Below are positions 9,169-17,604 of a DNA stretch of 26,936 nt, piece after piece; positions within the stretch are counted from its first letter, which is position 1; the number at the start of each line of letters is the position of its first letter. This DNA comes from Prolixibacteraceae bacterium. Lineage in GTDB: Bacteria > Bacteroidota > Bacteroidia > Bacteroidales > Prolixibacteraceae. The translations under genes and the position numbers were made by a program. The notes under the pieces were generated by a model that did not search any database, was not told the origin of the DNA, and saw only the letters and a list, made by a program, of their open reading frames with translations. The stretch is taken from NCBI GenBank assembly GCA_017998095.1, contig JAGODU010000043.1:1-26936 (forward strand). Direction: 5' to 3'.

Positions 9169-9204
9169 AGATTCCTCACTACACTACGTTTCGTTCGGAA
9201 TGAC
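9169..9204 (-). repeat. Dispersed repeat, inverted copy
   Basis: On the minus strand it begins GTCATTCCGAACGAA and ends GTGAGGAATCT, the same ends as the two plus-strand copies at 9284 and 9331. It carries a 10-nt insertion in the middle. Confidence 0.7.
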
Positions 9205-9228
9205 CCTCATCCTGTAATTAGTAGGGGG

Positions 9229-9263
9229 GAATGGAAAGGGCGGCGATGCCGCCCTTTCCATTC
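9229..9263 (+). repeat. Perfect 16-bp hairpin between repeat copies
   Basis: Bases 9229-9244 pair with 9248-9263 without a mismatch across a GAT loop; the stem centre is GGGCGGC/GCCGCCC. A run of six G lies just upstream and four C plus five A just downstream. There is no T-run. It could end transcription of the ABC gene by itself or be the centre of a repeat element. Confidence 0.75.
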
Positions 9264-9283
9264 ATATACCCCAAAAAGCGGCC

Positions 9284-9310
9284 GTCATTCCGAACGAAGT
9301 GAGGAATCTC
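9284..9310 (+). repeat. Dispersed repeat, copy 1 of a direct pair
   Basis: A 27-base unit beginning GTCATTCCGAACGAAG and ending GAGGAATCTC. It is identical to the unit at 9331-9357 and inverted relative to 9169-9204. Such GTCATTCC...GGAATCT units are, to my knowledge, widespread in Bacteroidota intergenic DNA. Confidence 0.75.
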
Positions 9311-9330
9311 TTTTACATTACCTGTAGCCC

Positions 9331-9357
9331 GTCATTCCGAACGAAGTGAGGAATCTC
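9331..9357 (+). repeat. Dispersed repeat, copy 2 of a direct pair
   Basis: Identical to 9284-9310 over all 27 bases, 47 bp further on. The 20-bp linker between the copies shares no obvious sequence with the repeat. Confidence 0.75.
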
Positions 9358-9466
9358 AATACACAAAAAGAAACTTATATTGGTAAAATGCCTGAATATG
9401 TGGAGGTTATATAAATCAGTCATTGGTAGTACTTAGATATATTTCATATTATTTTACTATTGATAC

Positions 9467-9497
9467 ATTGTAAATTAAGGAAAGTATGATAACTTTA
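9467..9497 (+). promoter_or_regulatory. Candidate promoter for the CBM9-like/BACON gene
   Basis: ATTG (9467-9470) and TAACTTTA (9490-9497), separated by 19 bp, match the -33/-7 Bacteroidota promoter with one mismatch in each box. The start codon is 23 bp downstream. Confidence 0.45.
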
Positions 9498-9520
9498 CCA
9501 TAATAAAATTATTTATCCCT

Positions 9521-10750
9521 ATGAAAAAATTATTCTCTGTTACCCTAATTATATTCTTAACCCAGATTGCTTTAGCACAGCGACTTCTTGATGCTCCGGT
9601 AGGTACTGCTGAAATAGATGGTTTTATTGAAGATGCCTGGGATGTTTGTCCGGAACAGGCTATTGACCTTTCATACGATATGGAAACACCAACTGTAACT
9701 TCTTTCTTTAAAATTATGCCTGATGCCAAAAATCTATATGTTATTGTAAATGTTATTGATGAAGGTAACCATTATCCCGGATGGAAATCAGGTGGCAATG
9801 ACGAAGATTATGATAATGTAAAGCTGTATTTCGATTTTAACAAAGAACTGAAAGATGGTCTGGGACCTTCGACAAACTTTTCAGGGCATTATGTTTTTTC
9901 AGAAAGCTTCAATGAAGGAAACTATGGCAAACCAATAACTGTTGTTCCAACAGCTCCCGGAGACAGAAATCCGGGTGGAACTTATTGCTATTCACTTTAT
10001 GACGAAGATTATGTATTTGAAGTGGCAATACCATATACAAATTTATACGATAAAGATAGTGTTCAGCTATCAATGAACCTGATACGCGAAAGAGGAGGCT
10101 TTGGCTTTGATGTTGTCCTGACTGATCAGGATGAAGGCAAAACAACAAAACCCCAAAGAGTAGTCTGGAATTCAGATTCTTTGGATTTATATGAAAATAT
10201 GGACGATGCAGGTACAATTAATATCAGAACAAACGACCCCTGTTGGTGGTTTGATGTCAGCCCTCTTTCATTAATAATAGATTCCGAGGCGAAAATTAAT
10301 GTTGTGACTAACCTGAACTGGACTGTAGAGTCTGATCAGGCATGGTTGACTCCCGATCCAAAGTTTGGAAAACAAGATTCAGAAATCACTTTAAGAGCTG
10401 AGCCAAATAATTCTGATAAAGAAAGAAGTGCCAGGGTTACTGTTAAGTTATACTATGTTGAAGATACAATCTCAGTGAAAGTGACACAATTGCCCTATAC
10501 TTCAGCTCTTACCTTTGACAATGGAAAAGATTTAATGATTTATCCTTCAGTTGTTAAGAACCACTTTATGATAAAAGGCTTGACCCATCAGGCTGATATA
10601 TCATTGTTTGACATTACCGGCAAGAAATTGCTTTCCAAAAGTGTAGGGGGACAAGAATTTATTCCTATCACTCATTTGAATAAAGGAATTTATATTGCTG
10701 AAATTGAAATAGATAATCGAAAAATAATAAAAAGGCTAATCAAGGAATAA
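9521..10750 (+). CDS. Secreted CBM9-like/BACON protein with T9SS sorting tail
   Basis: A 409-residue protein with a signal peptide (residues 1-19, cleavage near ALAQ). Residues about 20-235 resemble a family 9 carbohydrate-binding or DOMON-like beta sandwich: the start GTAEIDGFIEDAW and the later NVKLYFDFN are typical. Residues about 245-325 form a BACON domain (NLNWTVESDQAWLTPDP), common in Bacteroidota glycan-binding proteins. Residues about 335-409 are a T9SS type A sorting domain (IYPSVVKNHFMIKG, then LNKGIYIAEIE). No catalytic domain is visible, so it is probably a surface or released binding protein. It stands alone, after a repeat-rich gap, and is convergent with the next operon. Confidence 0.8.
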   Translation: MKKLFSVTLIIFLTQIALAQRLLDAPVGTAEIDGFIEDAWDVCPEQAIDLSYDMETPTVTSFFKIMPDAKNLYVIVNVIDEGNHYPGWKSGGNDEDYDNVKLYFDFNKELKDGLGPSTNFSGHYVFSESFNEGNYGKPITVVPTAPGDRNPGGTYCYSLYDEDYVFEVAIPYTNLYDKDSVQLSMNLIRERGGFGFDVVLTDQDEGKTTKPQRVVWNSDSLDLYENMDDAGTINIRTNDPCWWFDVSPLSLIIDSEAKINVVTNLNWTVESDQAWLTPDPKFGKQDSEITLRAEPNNSDKERSARVTVKLYYVEDTISVKVTQLPYTSALTFDNGKDLMIYPSVVKNHFMIKGLTHQADISLFDITGKKLLSKSVGGQEFIPITHLNKGIYIAEIEIDNRKIIKRLIKE

Positions 10751-10809
10751 ATTTGTTAAAAATAAAAAGCACTACCTTTTAACTCGCTATTTGAAAATTT
10801 CGGGTATTA

Positions 10810-11670
10810 TTAGAATGTCCTTGAAATATTAAATCCGAACCTGATATCTCCTTTTAGCCAGCTGCCTGTCGTTTCTGCTATATAGGCAGATTCAAATATG
10901 CCTGTTGCATTTGTGAAAAAGAGCTGAAAAACATGCCCCCCGGTTTCAATTTCAGCACCAAATGAAAGCGGATTATGAATTCCTGAATCATTTTTATTGA
11001 ATAAATAATGGTATTCTCCGGTTAAGGCCATCCATTTTGTAATTTTAAATCGTCCACCAGCTCCAAGGGCAAATAAATCATTACTGTCATCCGGTGTTTT
11101 CACCAGATTATAATGGATATAGGTTGGCATCAATTGCAGTGAAATGCTCTGGTTGAACTTTCTGGAAGCAAGTATTTGAAACGAATAGTTCATTCTATGT
11201 GCAAACAAGTATTTCCTCCCGTCATCAGGCCATTTGTCCGATGATATATTCATTGAAGCTAAAAGTCCCAGTGTTAATGGAATGCTTTTATTCCCGTCAC
11301 TTTGCCTGAGCAATAGCTGTTTGGCAAAAAAATCCCAGTTGCTTTTATAAGTACTGCGTCCTATTCCTATTGAAGTTGTTTCTGATAAGCCATATTCCAG
11401 GCCAAGCCTTATTGTTGCAAGGTCAAGTCCCCATAAATCGGAAAACCCTGAGCTCAAAGGACCAAAACGATGAGAAATGAGAAATACAAGTTCTCCCTTT
11501 CCGGGAATCTTGGTTGTATGGGCATTAATCAACTGAACTGATTTAAATACAGCATCAGTATATACAGGTTCTTGATTATCTGTTAATTGCTGATCAAGAA
11601 TGTCTTCTATGTTTTGAGCATTAGCTGTTAAGGTGAATATTATCAGCAAAAGAGTGTAAAACTGTTTCAT
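10810..11670 (-). CDS. DUF5777-type outer-membrane beta-barrel protein
   Basis: A 286-residue protein with a signal peptide (residues 1-18, TANAQ). The mature part has many alternating strands and ends in an aromatic residue (GFNISRTF), as expected of an outer-membrane barrel. The HRFGPLSSGFSDLWGLD region and the overall layout match what I know as DUF5777. It is the last gene of a four-gene minus-strand operon, one base after the YceI-like gene. The co-transcribed CxxCH proteins and YceI-like protein suggest a joint envelope function involving heme or a lipid-like carrier, but the role is unknown. Confidence 0.8.
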   Translation of the reverse strand: MKQFYTLLLIIFTLTANAQNIEDILDQQLTDNQEPVYTDAVFKSVQLINAHTTKIPGKGELVFLISHRFGPLSSGFSDLWGLDLATIRLGLEYGLSETTSIGIGRSTYKSNWDFFAKQLLLRQSDGNKSIPLTLGLLASMNISSDKWPDDGRKYLFAHRMNYSFQILASRKFNQSISLQLMPTYIHYNLVKTPDDSNDLFALGAGGRFKITKWMALTGEYHYLFNKNDSGIHNPLSFGAEIETGGHVFQLFFTNATGIFESAYIAETTGSWLKGDIRFGFNISRTF

Positions 11671-11671
11671 G

Positions 11672-12229
11672 TCAGTTGGTTTTCATTAGTTCAAATTTGA
11701 ATTTAAGGGTAACTTCAATTTCTCCGGCAATATTTTTCTCTACTACCTTTGGAATTTTAATATCATAATCGGAAGGTTTAATAATGAAAGTTGATTGAGC
11801 AAGCCATTGTCCGTCCGATTTTTCTATAATTCCTTTAATTTCCATTTTCTTTGAAACTCCATGAATGGTCATTTCACTGTCAAGTATTACATTTTGTTTT
11901 TCCGATTTCTGAGCATCGATCTCACTTAGGTTTTTAATTGTGGCTTTAAATACTGCCTGTGGATATTTATCCGACTCCACATAGTTTTCATTAAAATGTT
12001 CCTGCATAAGTGCTTTGTCGAAAACAAAGGACTTCATCAATACTTTGGACACAACCTCTCCGGTTTGTGTGTCAACAATGCAGGTTGCCTGATTATTTGT
12101 TGCTTCTATATTTTCAACCGGAGTGGCAGAAAAGAAACGGACATAACCATTACGTGTCATATATTTCTGGCCAAACGACTGAAATATAAATACTGACAGC
12201 AGTATTACCAGAATTGTAATCTTTTTCAT
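11672..12229 (-). CDS. YceI-like periplasmic protein
   Basis: A 185-residue protein. The chosen start, ATG 12229, follows the upstream stop by two bases (TGAAAATG) and gives a clean signal peptide (MKKITILVILLSVFIFQSFGQ). A TTG two codons earlier is less likely. The mature part has the YceI pattern: GYVRFFSATPVENIEA at the start, YPQAVFKATIK in the middle, MTIHGVSKKMEIKG and the late PSDYDIKIPKVVEKNIAGEIEV. YceI proteins are lipocalin-like and bind polyisoprenoids or other amphiphiles. It sits between the CxxCH lipoprotein and the DUF5777 barrel, with gaps of 2 and 1 nt, so translation is probably coupled. Confidence 0.88.
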   Translation of the reverse strand: MKKITILVILLSVFIFQSFGQKYMTRNGYVRFFSATPVENIEATNNQATCIVDTQTGEVVSKVLMKSFVFDKALMQEHFNENYVESDKYPQAVFKATIKNLSEIDAQKSEKQNVILDSEMTIHGVSKKMEIKGIIEKSDGQWLAQSTFIIKPSDYDIKIPKVVEKNIAGEIEVTLKFKFELMKTN

Positions 12230-12231
12230 TT

Positions 12232-12630
12232 TCAATTGTTTTTAATTCCCTGTTCTATCCAGGCGTTAATCTTGTTTATCGTACAATCAGGCAGCTTATC
12301 TGAATTCTGAGGCATAGGTGAGACCCCCGGTTTATGCATAATAACTTTCATCAATTCACCCGATTGAGCATAGGGTTTGATGTTATCATAACCTTCCAGA
12401 TTGACACCCCCTGAAGCATAACCTGAACTGTGACAAGAAATGCAGCTGTTTTGCATTATCGGATTTACATCGACAGCAAACGACATGTTTGCTGTACTGC
12501 AACTGTCGGTTACATCACCGAAATATTCAACTTCATTGTGCCAGGTACAGCTTGTGAAAAAAACAAGCATAATTGAAAACAGAAATATTTTTAGCTTGAT
12601 AATCAAATTTTTATTTTTAGAATTCTCCAT
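12232..12630 (-). CDS. Small c-type cytochrome lipoprotein
   Basis: A 132-residue protein with a lipoprotein signal ending at Cys28 (FFTSC). A single heme-binding motif CISCH lies at residues 63-67, and Met106 in SPMPQ is the likely second heme ligand, in the usual place before the last helix (DCTINKINAWIEQGI). Two more cysteines (44 and 116) could pair. It should be an electron carrier tethered to the periplasmic or surface side of a membrane. The short, mostly helical form resembles the cytochrome domains next to surface proteins in Bacteroidota. It is the second gene of the operon, with the T9SS CxxCH protein 32 nt upstream. Confidence 0.85.
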   Translation of the reverse strand: MENSKNKNLIIKLKIFLFSIMLVFFTSCTWHNEVEYFGDVTDSCSTANMSFAVDVNPIMQNSCISCHSSGYASGGVNLEGYDNIKPYAQSGELMKVIMHKPGVSPMPQNSDKLPDCTINKINAWIEQGIKNN

Positions 12631-12662
12631 GACGTAGTCTTATTTATTGGATGCCATTTTGC

Positions 12663-13457
12663 TTAATTCAGCTGAATTTTATTTGTAAACTCTCCCTTTT
12701 GGGTAATCGTTTTCACCAAATGAATACCAGGTCTTATATTTTCAATGTTTATAGCAGTCCTGTTTGAGTTTATATTGTTTTGGGTTAACACAATCTTTCC
12801 ATTCAAATCATAAATGACAATACTTGAAATGATGCTTTCCGATTCAATATTCAATCGTTCTTTAGCAGGGTTAGGATAAACATTAAACTTGATGCTTCCT
12901 TTGCTATCGACATTATTGGTTTTACTTTCCGCAACAGTCAGCTTGCTTGTATATATTTTATCCCCGCTTGTACTTCCATTCCCGTTTGCCGCATTAATTG
13001 CAGCGTAAAACGTTACATCGCCTGTCCCGGCAGCAGGGGCGATCCAATCGAAACTCCATGTTATACTTCCGTTTACAGGTGTAATACCTGCTGATTTATG
13101 GGTGACTGATTTATTACCGTTTACAAGTTTTGTTTTCGTGTCATCGGTAATTACAAAATTTGCCTGTTTTCCTCCTGCACTTTCGGCAGTAATTTCGAAG
13201 CCTATTTTCTGTGCAGCTGCGTCGCTTGCACTAAGGGTGACAGTGTATTTTTCACCTGACACATAACCGGCTGCCGGAATATTTGTACTTATCCACTCGA
13301 CCGGGTTTAATGCACCGGTATGGCATTGGGCACAGGTTTCTTTATCTATCGGCGATCCTGTCTTAGCACCAGGGGAAGCTGAATTATATAATACTGAAGA
13401 AATAAAGGCAAGGCCTGTTATCAGTATTGCAAGCGTTAAGATTAAATTTTTCTTCAT
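12663..13457 (-). CDS. Secreted CxxCH protein (choice-of-anchor V-like) with T9SS tail
   Basis: A 264-residue protein with a signal peptide or N-terminal anchor (residues 1-26). A CAQCH motif (42-46), preceded by GSPIDKE, can bind one heme c. Residues about 50-180 form a beta-rich domain similar to reeler or choice-of-anchor V proteins (KIGFEITAESAGGKQANF, ITWSFDWIAP). Residues about 190-264 are a T9SS type A sorting domain (FNVYPNPAKERLNIES, RPGIHLVKTI). The protein should therefore be carried to the cell surface with a heme attached. It is the first gene of the operon. I found no convincing -33/-7 pair in the 150 bp upstream. Confidence 0.82.
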   Translation of the reverse strand: MKKNLILTLAILITGLAFISSVLYNSASPGAKTGSPIDKETCAQCHTGALNPVEWISTNIPAAGYVSGEKYTVTLSASDAAAQKIGFEITAESAGGKQANFVITDDTKTKLVNGNKSVTHKSAGITPVNGSITWSFDWIAPAAGTGDVTFYAAINAANGNGSTSGDKIYTSKLTVAESKTNNVDSKGSIKFNVYPNPAKERLNIESESIISSIVIYDLNGKIVLTQNNINSNRTAINIENIRPGIHLVKTITQKGEFTNKIQLN

Positions 13458-13636
13458 ATTAGTTACTGGTTTTAAGTGTGCATGCTTGTATAATGATGAA
13501 TTCTACTTAGTTAAAACCATTTATAAATCAAAAAGTTCACTATAACAATTTAAGAAAAAAACTGATGAATATTATTATTTGATAATCTAAAAATGTTTAT
13601 ATTTATTATATGTTTTATTTTCATAATGTTATAACT

Positions 13637-13643
13637 GGAGGAG
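13637..13643 (+). promoter_or_regulatory. Strong ribosome-binding site that sets the CotH-like start
   Basis: GGAGGAG, ending 2 nt before ATG 13646, is an almost perfect Shine-Dalgarno sequence. Such sites are unusual in Bacteroidota, and it favours this ATG over the in-frame ATG 36 bp upstream. Confidence 0.65.
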
Positions 13644-13645
13644 AT

Positions 13646-15151
13646 ATGAGAGGAAGAATATTTACTTACCGGCAAGTTATTTTTAGTATTTTTTGTTTTT
13701 TAGCTTTTACAGGAAATTCAAAAGATTTAAATCCATCATTTAACAAGGTTTTTCTTCAGGGTGAAGTGACTGTTATTGAGCTGTTCATGGATGAAAACGA
13801 CAAGCAGCTTTTAATTAAGCCTGTAGATCTTTATGCGGATATTTACTACCCGGTTGATTTCCACTTCTCGAATTCAAAGCTTGATACAACTGTTTACAAT
13901 GTTGGTATCCGGTTAAGAGGAAATACTGCCAGAGGAAGTAAAAAGAAACCTTTCAAAATTGATTTCAAAGAATATGGGGGAGAGAAATTTCTTAATTTGA
14001 AGAAACTTAATCTTAAGCCAAACACTAATGATCCGAGTCAGCTGAGGGAATACCTTACAACCCTCATGTATCGCAAAATGGATGTTCCTGTTGCCAGGGC
14101 AGGTTATACTGAAGTATATATTAACGATGAATATATGGGTGTTTACCTCAATGTTGAAAATATTGATGATGAATTTGTTGACAGAAGATATGATAACGAA
14201 GACGGTAACCTTTATAAGTGTGTTTATGGCTCAACACTGCAGCTTTCCAACGATCCCTATGATAATAAAATGTTTGAGCTCAAAACAAATGAAGATATCA
14301 ATGATCGCAGTGAACTTGAGAACTTCATAAAGCTTATCAATGATAAGAATATCAGTAATTGGAGCGAAGAGATTAATGCCATTTTTGATGTCGATAATTA
14401 CTTAAGGCAGCTTGCTGTTGAAGCGATGACAGGCCACTGGGACGGCTATACTTACAATATCAACAATTACTACTTATATGAAAATCCGGAAACCGGGAAG
14501 ATTGTTTACATTCCTTATGACATGGACAATACCTGGGGAATCGATTGGGTAGGGAAGGACTGGGCAAAGCGCGACCTGCTCGACTGGTCGTCCGATGCCA
14601 ACAATACCCCCCTGACAAACAGGATTCTTGATGTAAAGGAATACAAAGACAAGTATATCCGTTACCTATATGAAGTGCTGGGCTTTTTCAAAGACCATCA
14701 GTACTTTGATTCTATTGCATCAAGCCATTACAGTTTGCTTTCCGGTTCTATCGACAATGATTTGTATTATTTAATGTCGTTCAATTTCAAGCACAGCGAT
14801 TTTTATGCTTCATGGGAAGAAGCTGCCGGAGGGCACGTGAAATACGGTATTGCTGAATATATTGATACGCGGACTACCTATGCTGAAATGCAACTCCCTG
14901 AAATCACTGCTAATAATGTCATTGAAGTAAAATCATTTCAGGTTTTCCCCAATCCCTGCAATGGTGAGTCAATAAATATTTCATCAGACAATGGTGAAAT
15001 TGAGGATATAAGCATATTCAATTCTCTTGGAGTAAGGGTTGAATTCAACCTTGAAGGCAATAATAAGCTTACCTTTAAAAATAATCTTAGAAGGGGCATC
15101 TATATCATAAGATGTGGAGCTAAGACGGGTAAGTTTATAGTATCAGAATGA
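13646..15151 (+). CDS. Secreted CotH-kinase-like protein with T9SS tail
   Basis: The chosen start gives 501 residues with a signal-like hydrophobic stretch (about 9-24). An upstream ATG at 13610 would add 12 residues. The CotH-like core is clear: RLRGNT (89-94) with KKPFKIDF just after, a region of LREYLTTLMYRKM, TEVYINDEYMGVYLNVENID, and YDMDNTWGIDW with Asp292 and Asp294 as likely metal-binding residues. CotH is an atypical protein kinase known from Bacillus spore coats; related domains occur widely in secreted bacterial proteins. The end (about 428-501) is a T9SS type A sorting domain (FPNPCNGESINIS, RRGIYIIRCG). It is convergent with the next gene, 2 nt apart. Confidence 0.85.
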   Translation: MRGRIFTYRQVIFSIFCFLAFTGNSKDLNPSFNKVFLQGEVTVIELFMDENDKQLLIKPVDLYADIYYPVDFHFSNSKLDTTVYNVGIRLRGNTARGSKKKPFKIDFKEYGGEKFLNLKKLNLKPNTNDPSQLREYLTTLMYRKMDVPVARAGYTEVYINDEYMGVYLNVENIDDEFVDRRYDNEDGNLYKCVYGSTLQLSNDPYDNKMFELKTNEDINDRSELENFIKLINDKNISNWSEEINAIFDVDNYLRQLAVEAMTGHWDGYTYNINNYYLYENPETGKIVYIPYDMDNTWGIDWVGKDWAKRDLLDWSSDANNTPLTNRILDVKEYKDKYIRYLYEVLGFFKDHQYFDSIASSHYSLLSGSIDNDLYYLMSFNFKHSDFYASWEEAAGGHVKYGIAEYIDTRTTYAEMQLPEITANNVIEVKSFQVFPNPCNGESINISSDNGEIEDISIFNSLGVRVEFNLEGNNKLTFKNNLRRGIYIIRCGAKTGKFIVSE

Positions 15152-15153
15152 AA

Positions 15154-17604
15154 TTAACGAAAAGACACCTGCAACCAAGCATCTTCAGTAGTATAATCAG
15201 CACTGGTTGTGGAGCAGGAATAATCATCTTCATCATATTTCATGCTGAAAGAAACCACATTATCTTCTATATCAGTACCGTATGAGGCAAAAGTCAAATA
15301 ATCTCTTTCATACAGATTCTTATCCAGCGTAAGGTTTTCAACCGATAATGATTGATCTGTTGAATAACCGCTTGTGAAAATTAATTTTTCATTTGCTTTT
15401 AGCTTTAGCAGAGTAAGTCCGTCAGCAGATAAAGTCCCGGAAATAGAGCCCTTTCGGCTATATGGTTTTCCTGTTCCGTCTGTAGCGCTGTAACTGTAGT
15501 CAACACTGAAAGATGTTCCATTCCACACAATTGGTGTTGCTTTAATTCCATCAGGAGGACTTGTACTACCCATTGGTCGGAACAAGGGTAAATATTTACA
15601 TTGATAGACCAACTTGGGTTGAAAGTTAATATCAACGCCGGGACATTTTTGTAACTCACCAAGTATACCTTTCACAATACTTGCTTCAGCTGCAGCATGA
15701 CCGACTATCTTATTTGTTGAATTATCATACAAATCAACAGTAACAGTAAAATCACCTTCCTTGGAAAATTTATGAGTTACAATGCTGTCATTCTTTACAG
15801 TTACTTCCTTTGTGCCATCTCCGAAATTCCAAACATATTTTGCATCTTTTGGAGCAGTTTTATATGACATTGCAGTAATCTCAATATCTTTATCCGGTTC
15901 GCCAACAATATGGTCAGGGCTTATTTTAAGTTGCGAGTAATAAATATTATACCACTTGAAGTCGATGAATAGAGGGATGTAATGTTCAACATTGTTGTTA
16001 TCCTTGTATTTTGCTGACTCCCTGTCTCCTGTAATGTATATCCCAATTCTGTTGAGGCCGGGTTTAAGAATAGTGTATGCTCCGGCAATTTTTTTCTCCC
16101 ATTTACTGATTACAGATCCTTCATTATCATACATAGTAAAATCAGTGAGGTTTTTTGAATTTTTATCATAAGCAAGTTCAATATTAGGAGATTCAACAAT
16201 ACATCGAAAAGTATCAGAATCAGTAGTATATCCATCTTTTAGTTTTATATTATTTTCTCCTGTTACCCAGATTGTATAGTCAGGAAATTTATTTGGAGCA
16301 ACTGTGCCTATTATGCTGTCTTCCAATTGACTGTATCTTTTTCCGGCATTTGGCCAATCAATAAGGGCAGTTTTAGCATTCCATGTTACATATTCATATG
16401 ATTCACTTGGAGCTTGCCCGTTGGCTTTACCAATATATGGTTTAAATTTTCCATTACTGAATTCGACAACTTGTCCATCGTTGGGATAATTTGGATCGCA
16501 GATGTAAAGTTTTCCATCTTTCACAGATATTTGATAACAGATAATTGAGTGCCCTCCGTATTTTAATTCACCATCAGGATGAGTATCCGGTATGCCATCT
16601 TTATTATCATCAATTGTTGTGTATATGCCTAATAACTGAGGCTCTCCGGTAGTCAACATTGCTCCGGCTATAGATAACCACTTAACCTTGTCCAAATCTT
16701 GATTTTTAGATATATATTTCCAGTTTATAGATCTGAATACACCATATTCATCCGAATAATCTTTTTGAAGTACTGAACAAAAACGATACCCTATAGCATT
16801 ATCCTGATCAATGTTTGATAAAGTACTGAATCTTCCGTTAAGCTTTGGCTCACCTTTTAATTTCTTTTCAAAGTAGTACCAGGCTGCCCCGAGGTTCTGC
16901 CCGGCGCAATGTCCTCCGGATGCTAAATATGAACCATTATTTACAAACTCCCAGTTGTCAACTCCAATCTTAAATCCCGAAGAAATAATCTGTTTTCCTT
17001 CAATAAAACTTTCTTTAATTGAACTTATTACCAAATTTGCAGTTGCATCAATCTTTATTCCCTTCAAACCTTTATCATTACTACTTAACTCAGATGCTGG
17101 CATAAAATGCCTTGTAAAAAGTGTAATTGATTTGTTTGTATAATCTTTAATTGGTATTGACTCAAGTGTTCCGGCTATTTCATCGTAGTAGAAACCCAGA
17201 GGTATTTCATCATCTTCTATTGTAATAGGAATCGTTACTTCCAAAATACTGTCGGCATACCCACTTCCATTCTCAATTTGAATGAGCGGAGTTATCGGAT
17301 TGAAATATTGTCCCAGATTATGGCTTGTAATAGCAGCAGTTGAAATCTTAAATGTTCTTGAGCCCGAATAACTTCCTTCCGGAACCATTATCTCCATGCC
17401 GTCGATTTCACTTGAAGGATCATCAACAATGACTGTTCCTCCTGAGGAAGAAATAGTTTCCGATGCTACTTGTATCTCATCTTCTGTAATTAAATTATTG
17501 CTTGGTTTTTCATTATTTGAAAAAAAGGAATCGCAGGAACTTATAAGAAATAATATAGATATTAATGTAAATATTTTAGCTGAAGAATAGAATCCTGTTT
17601 TCAT
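15154..17604 (-). CDS. Large multidomain lipoprotein with papain-like and PKD domains
   Basis: An 816-residue protein with a lipoprotein signal ending at Cys24 (ISSC). Residues about 48-165 look like a ZU5-like beta domain (SSSGGTVIV, then IMVPEGSYSG). Residues about 185-395 hold a papain-like order: Cys233 in GGHCAG followed by a helix, His352 in YGGHSIICY, then Asp370 in YICDPNYP, matching the Cys/His/Asp order of C39-like peptidases. A calcium-binding-like DDNKDGIPD loop sits at 332-340. Residues about 560-645 are a PKD domain (YVWNFGDG, FTVTVDLYD). The last 170 residues are unassigned. It may be a surface cysteine protease or a relative without activity. It stands alone; no promoter was recognised. 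Confidence 0.75.
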   Translation of the reverse strand: MKTGFYSSAKIFTLISILFLISSCDSFFSNNEKPSNNLITEDEIQVASETISSSGGTVIVDDPSSEIDGMEIMVPEGSYSGSRTFKISTAAITSHNLGQYFNPITPLIQIENGSGYADSILEVTIPITIEDDEIPLGFYYDEIAGTLESIPIKDYTNKSITLFTRHFMPASELSSNDKGLKGIKIDATANLVISSIKESFIEGKQIISSGFKIGVDNWEFVNNGSYLASGGHCAGQNLGAAWYYFEKKLKGEPKLNGRFSTLSNIDQDNAIGYRFCSVLQKDYSDEYGVFRSINWKYISKNQDLDKVKWLSIAGAMLTTGEPQLLGIYTTIDDNKDGIPDTHPDGELKYGGHSIICYQISVKDGKLYICDPNYPNDGQVVEFSNGKFKPYIGKANGQAPSESYEYVTWNAKTALIDWPNAGKRYSQLEDSIIGTVAPNKFPDYTIWVTGENNIKLKDGYTTDSDTFRCIVESPNIELAYDKNSKNLTDFTMYDNEGSVISKWEKKIAGAYTILKPGLNRIGIYITGDRESAKYKDNNNVEHYIPLFIDFKWYNIYYSQLKISPDHIVGEPDKDIEITAMSYKTAPKDAKYVWNFGDGTKEVTVKNDSIVTHKFSKEGDFTVTVDLYDNSTNKIVGHAAAEASIVKGILGELQKCPGVDINFQPKLVYQCKYLPLFRPMGSTSPPDGIKATPIVWNGTSFSVDYSYSATDGTGKPYSRKGSISGTLSADGLTLLKLKANEKLIFTSGYSTDQSLSVENLTLDKNLYERDYLTFASYGTDIEDNVVSFSMKYDEDDYSCSTTSADYTTEDAWLQVSFR

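Larger units (their letters stand above)
9070..9520. other. Gene-free interval with repeats and a promoter
   Basis: No convincing coding frame. It holds one inverted and two direct copies of a dispersed repeat (9169-9204, 9284-9310, 9331-9357) around a perfect 16-bp hairpin (9229-9263), then an AT-rich stretch with the promoter of the next gene (9467-9497). Confidence 0.7.

Noticed and set aside
9229..9263. Rho-independent terminator of the ABC transporter gene
   Set aside because: The stem is perfect but there is no T-run and it lies 160 bp past the stop codon, so it is listed as a repeat hairpin instead.
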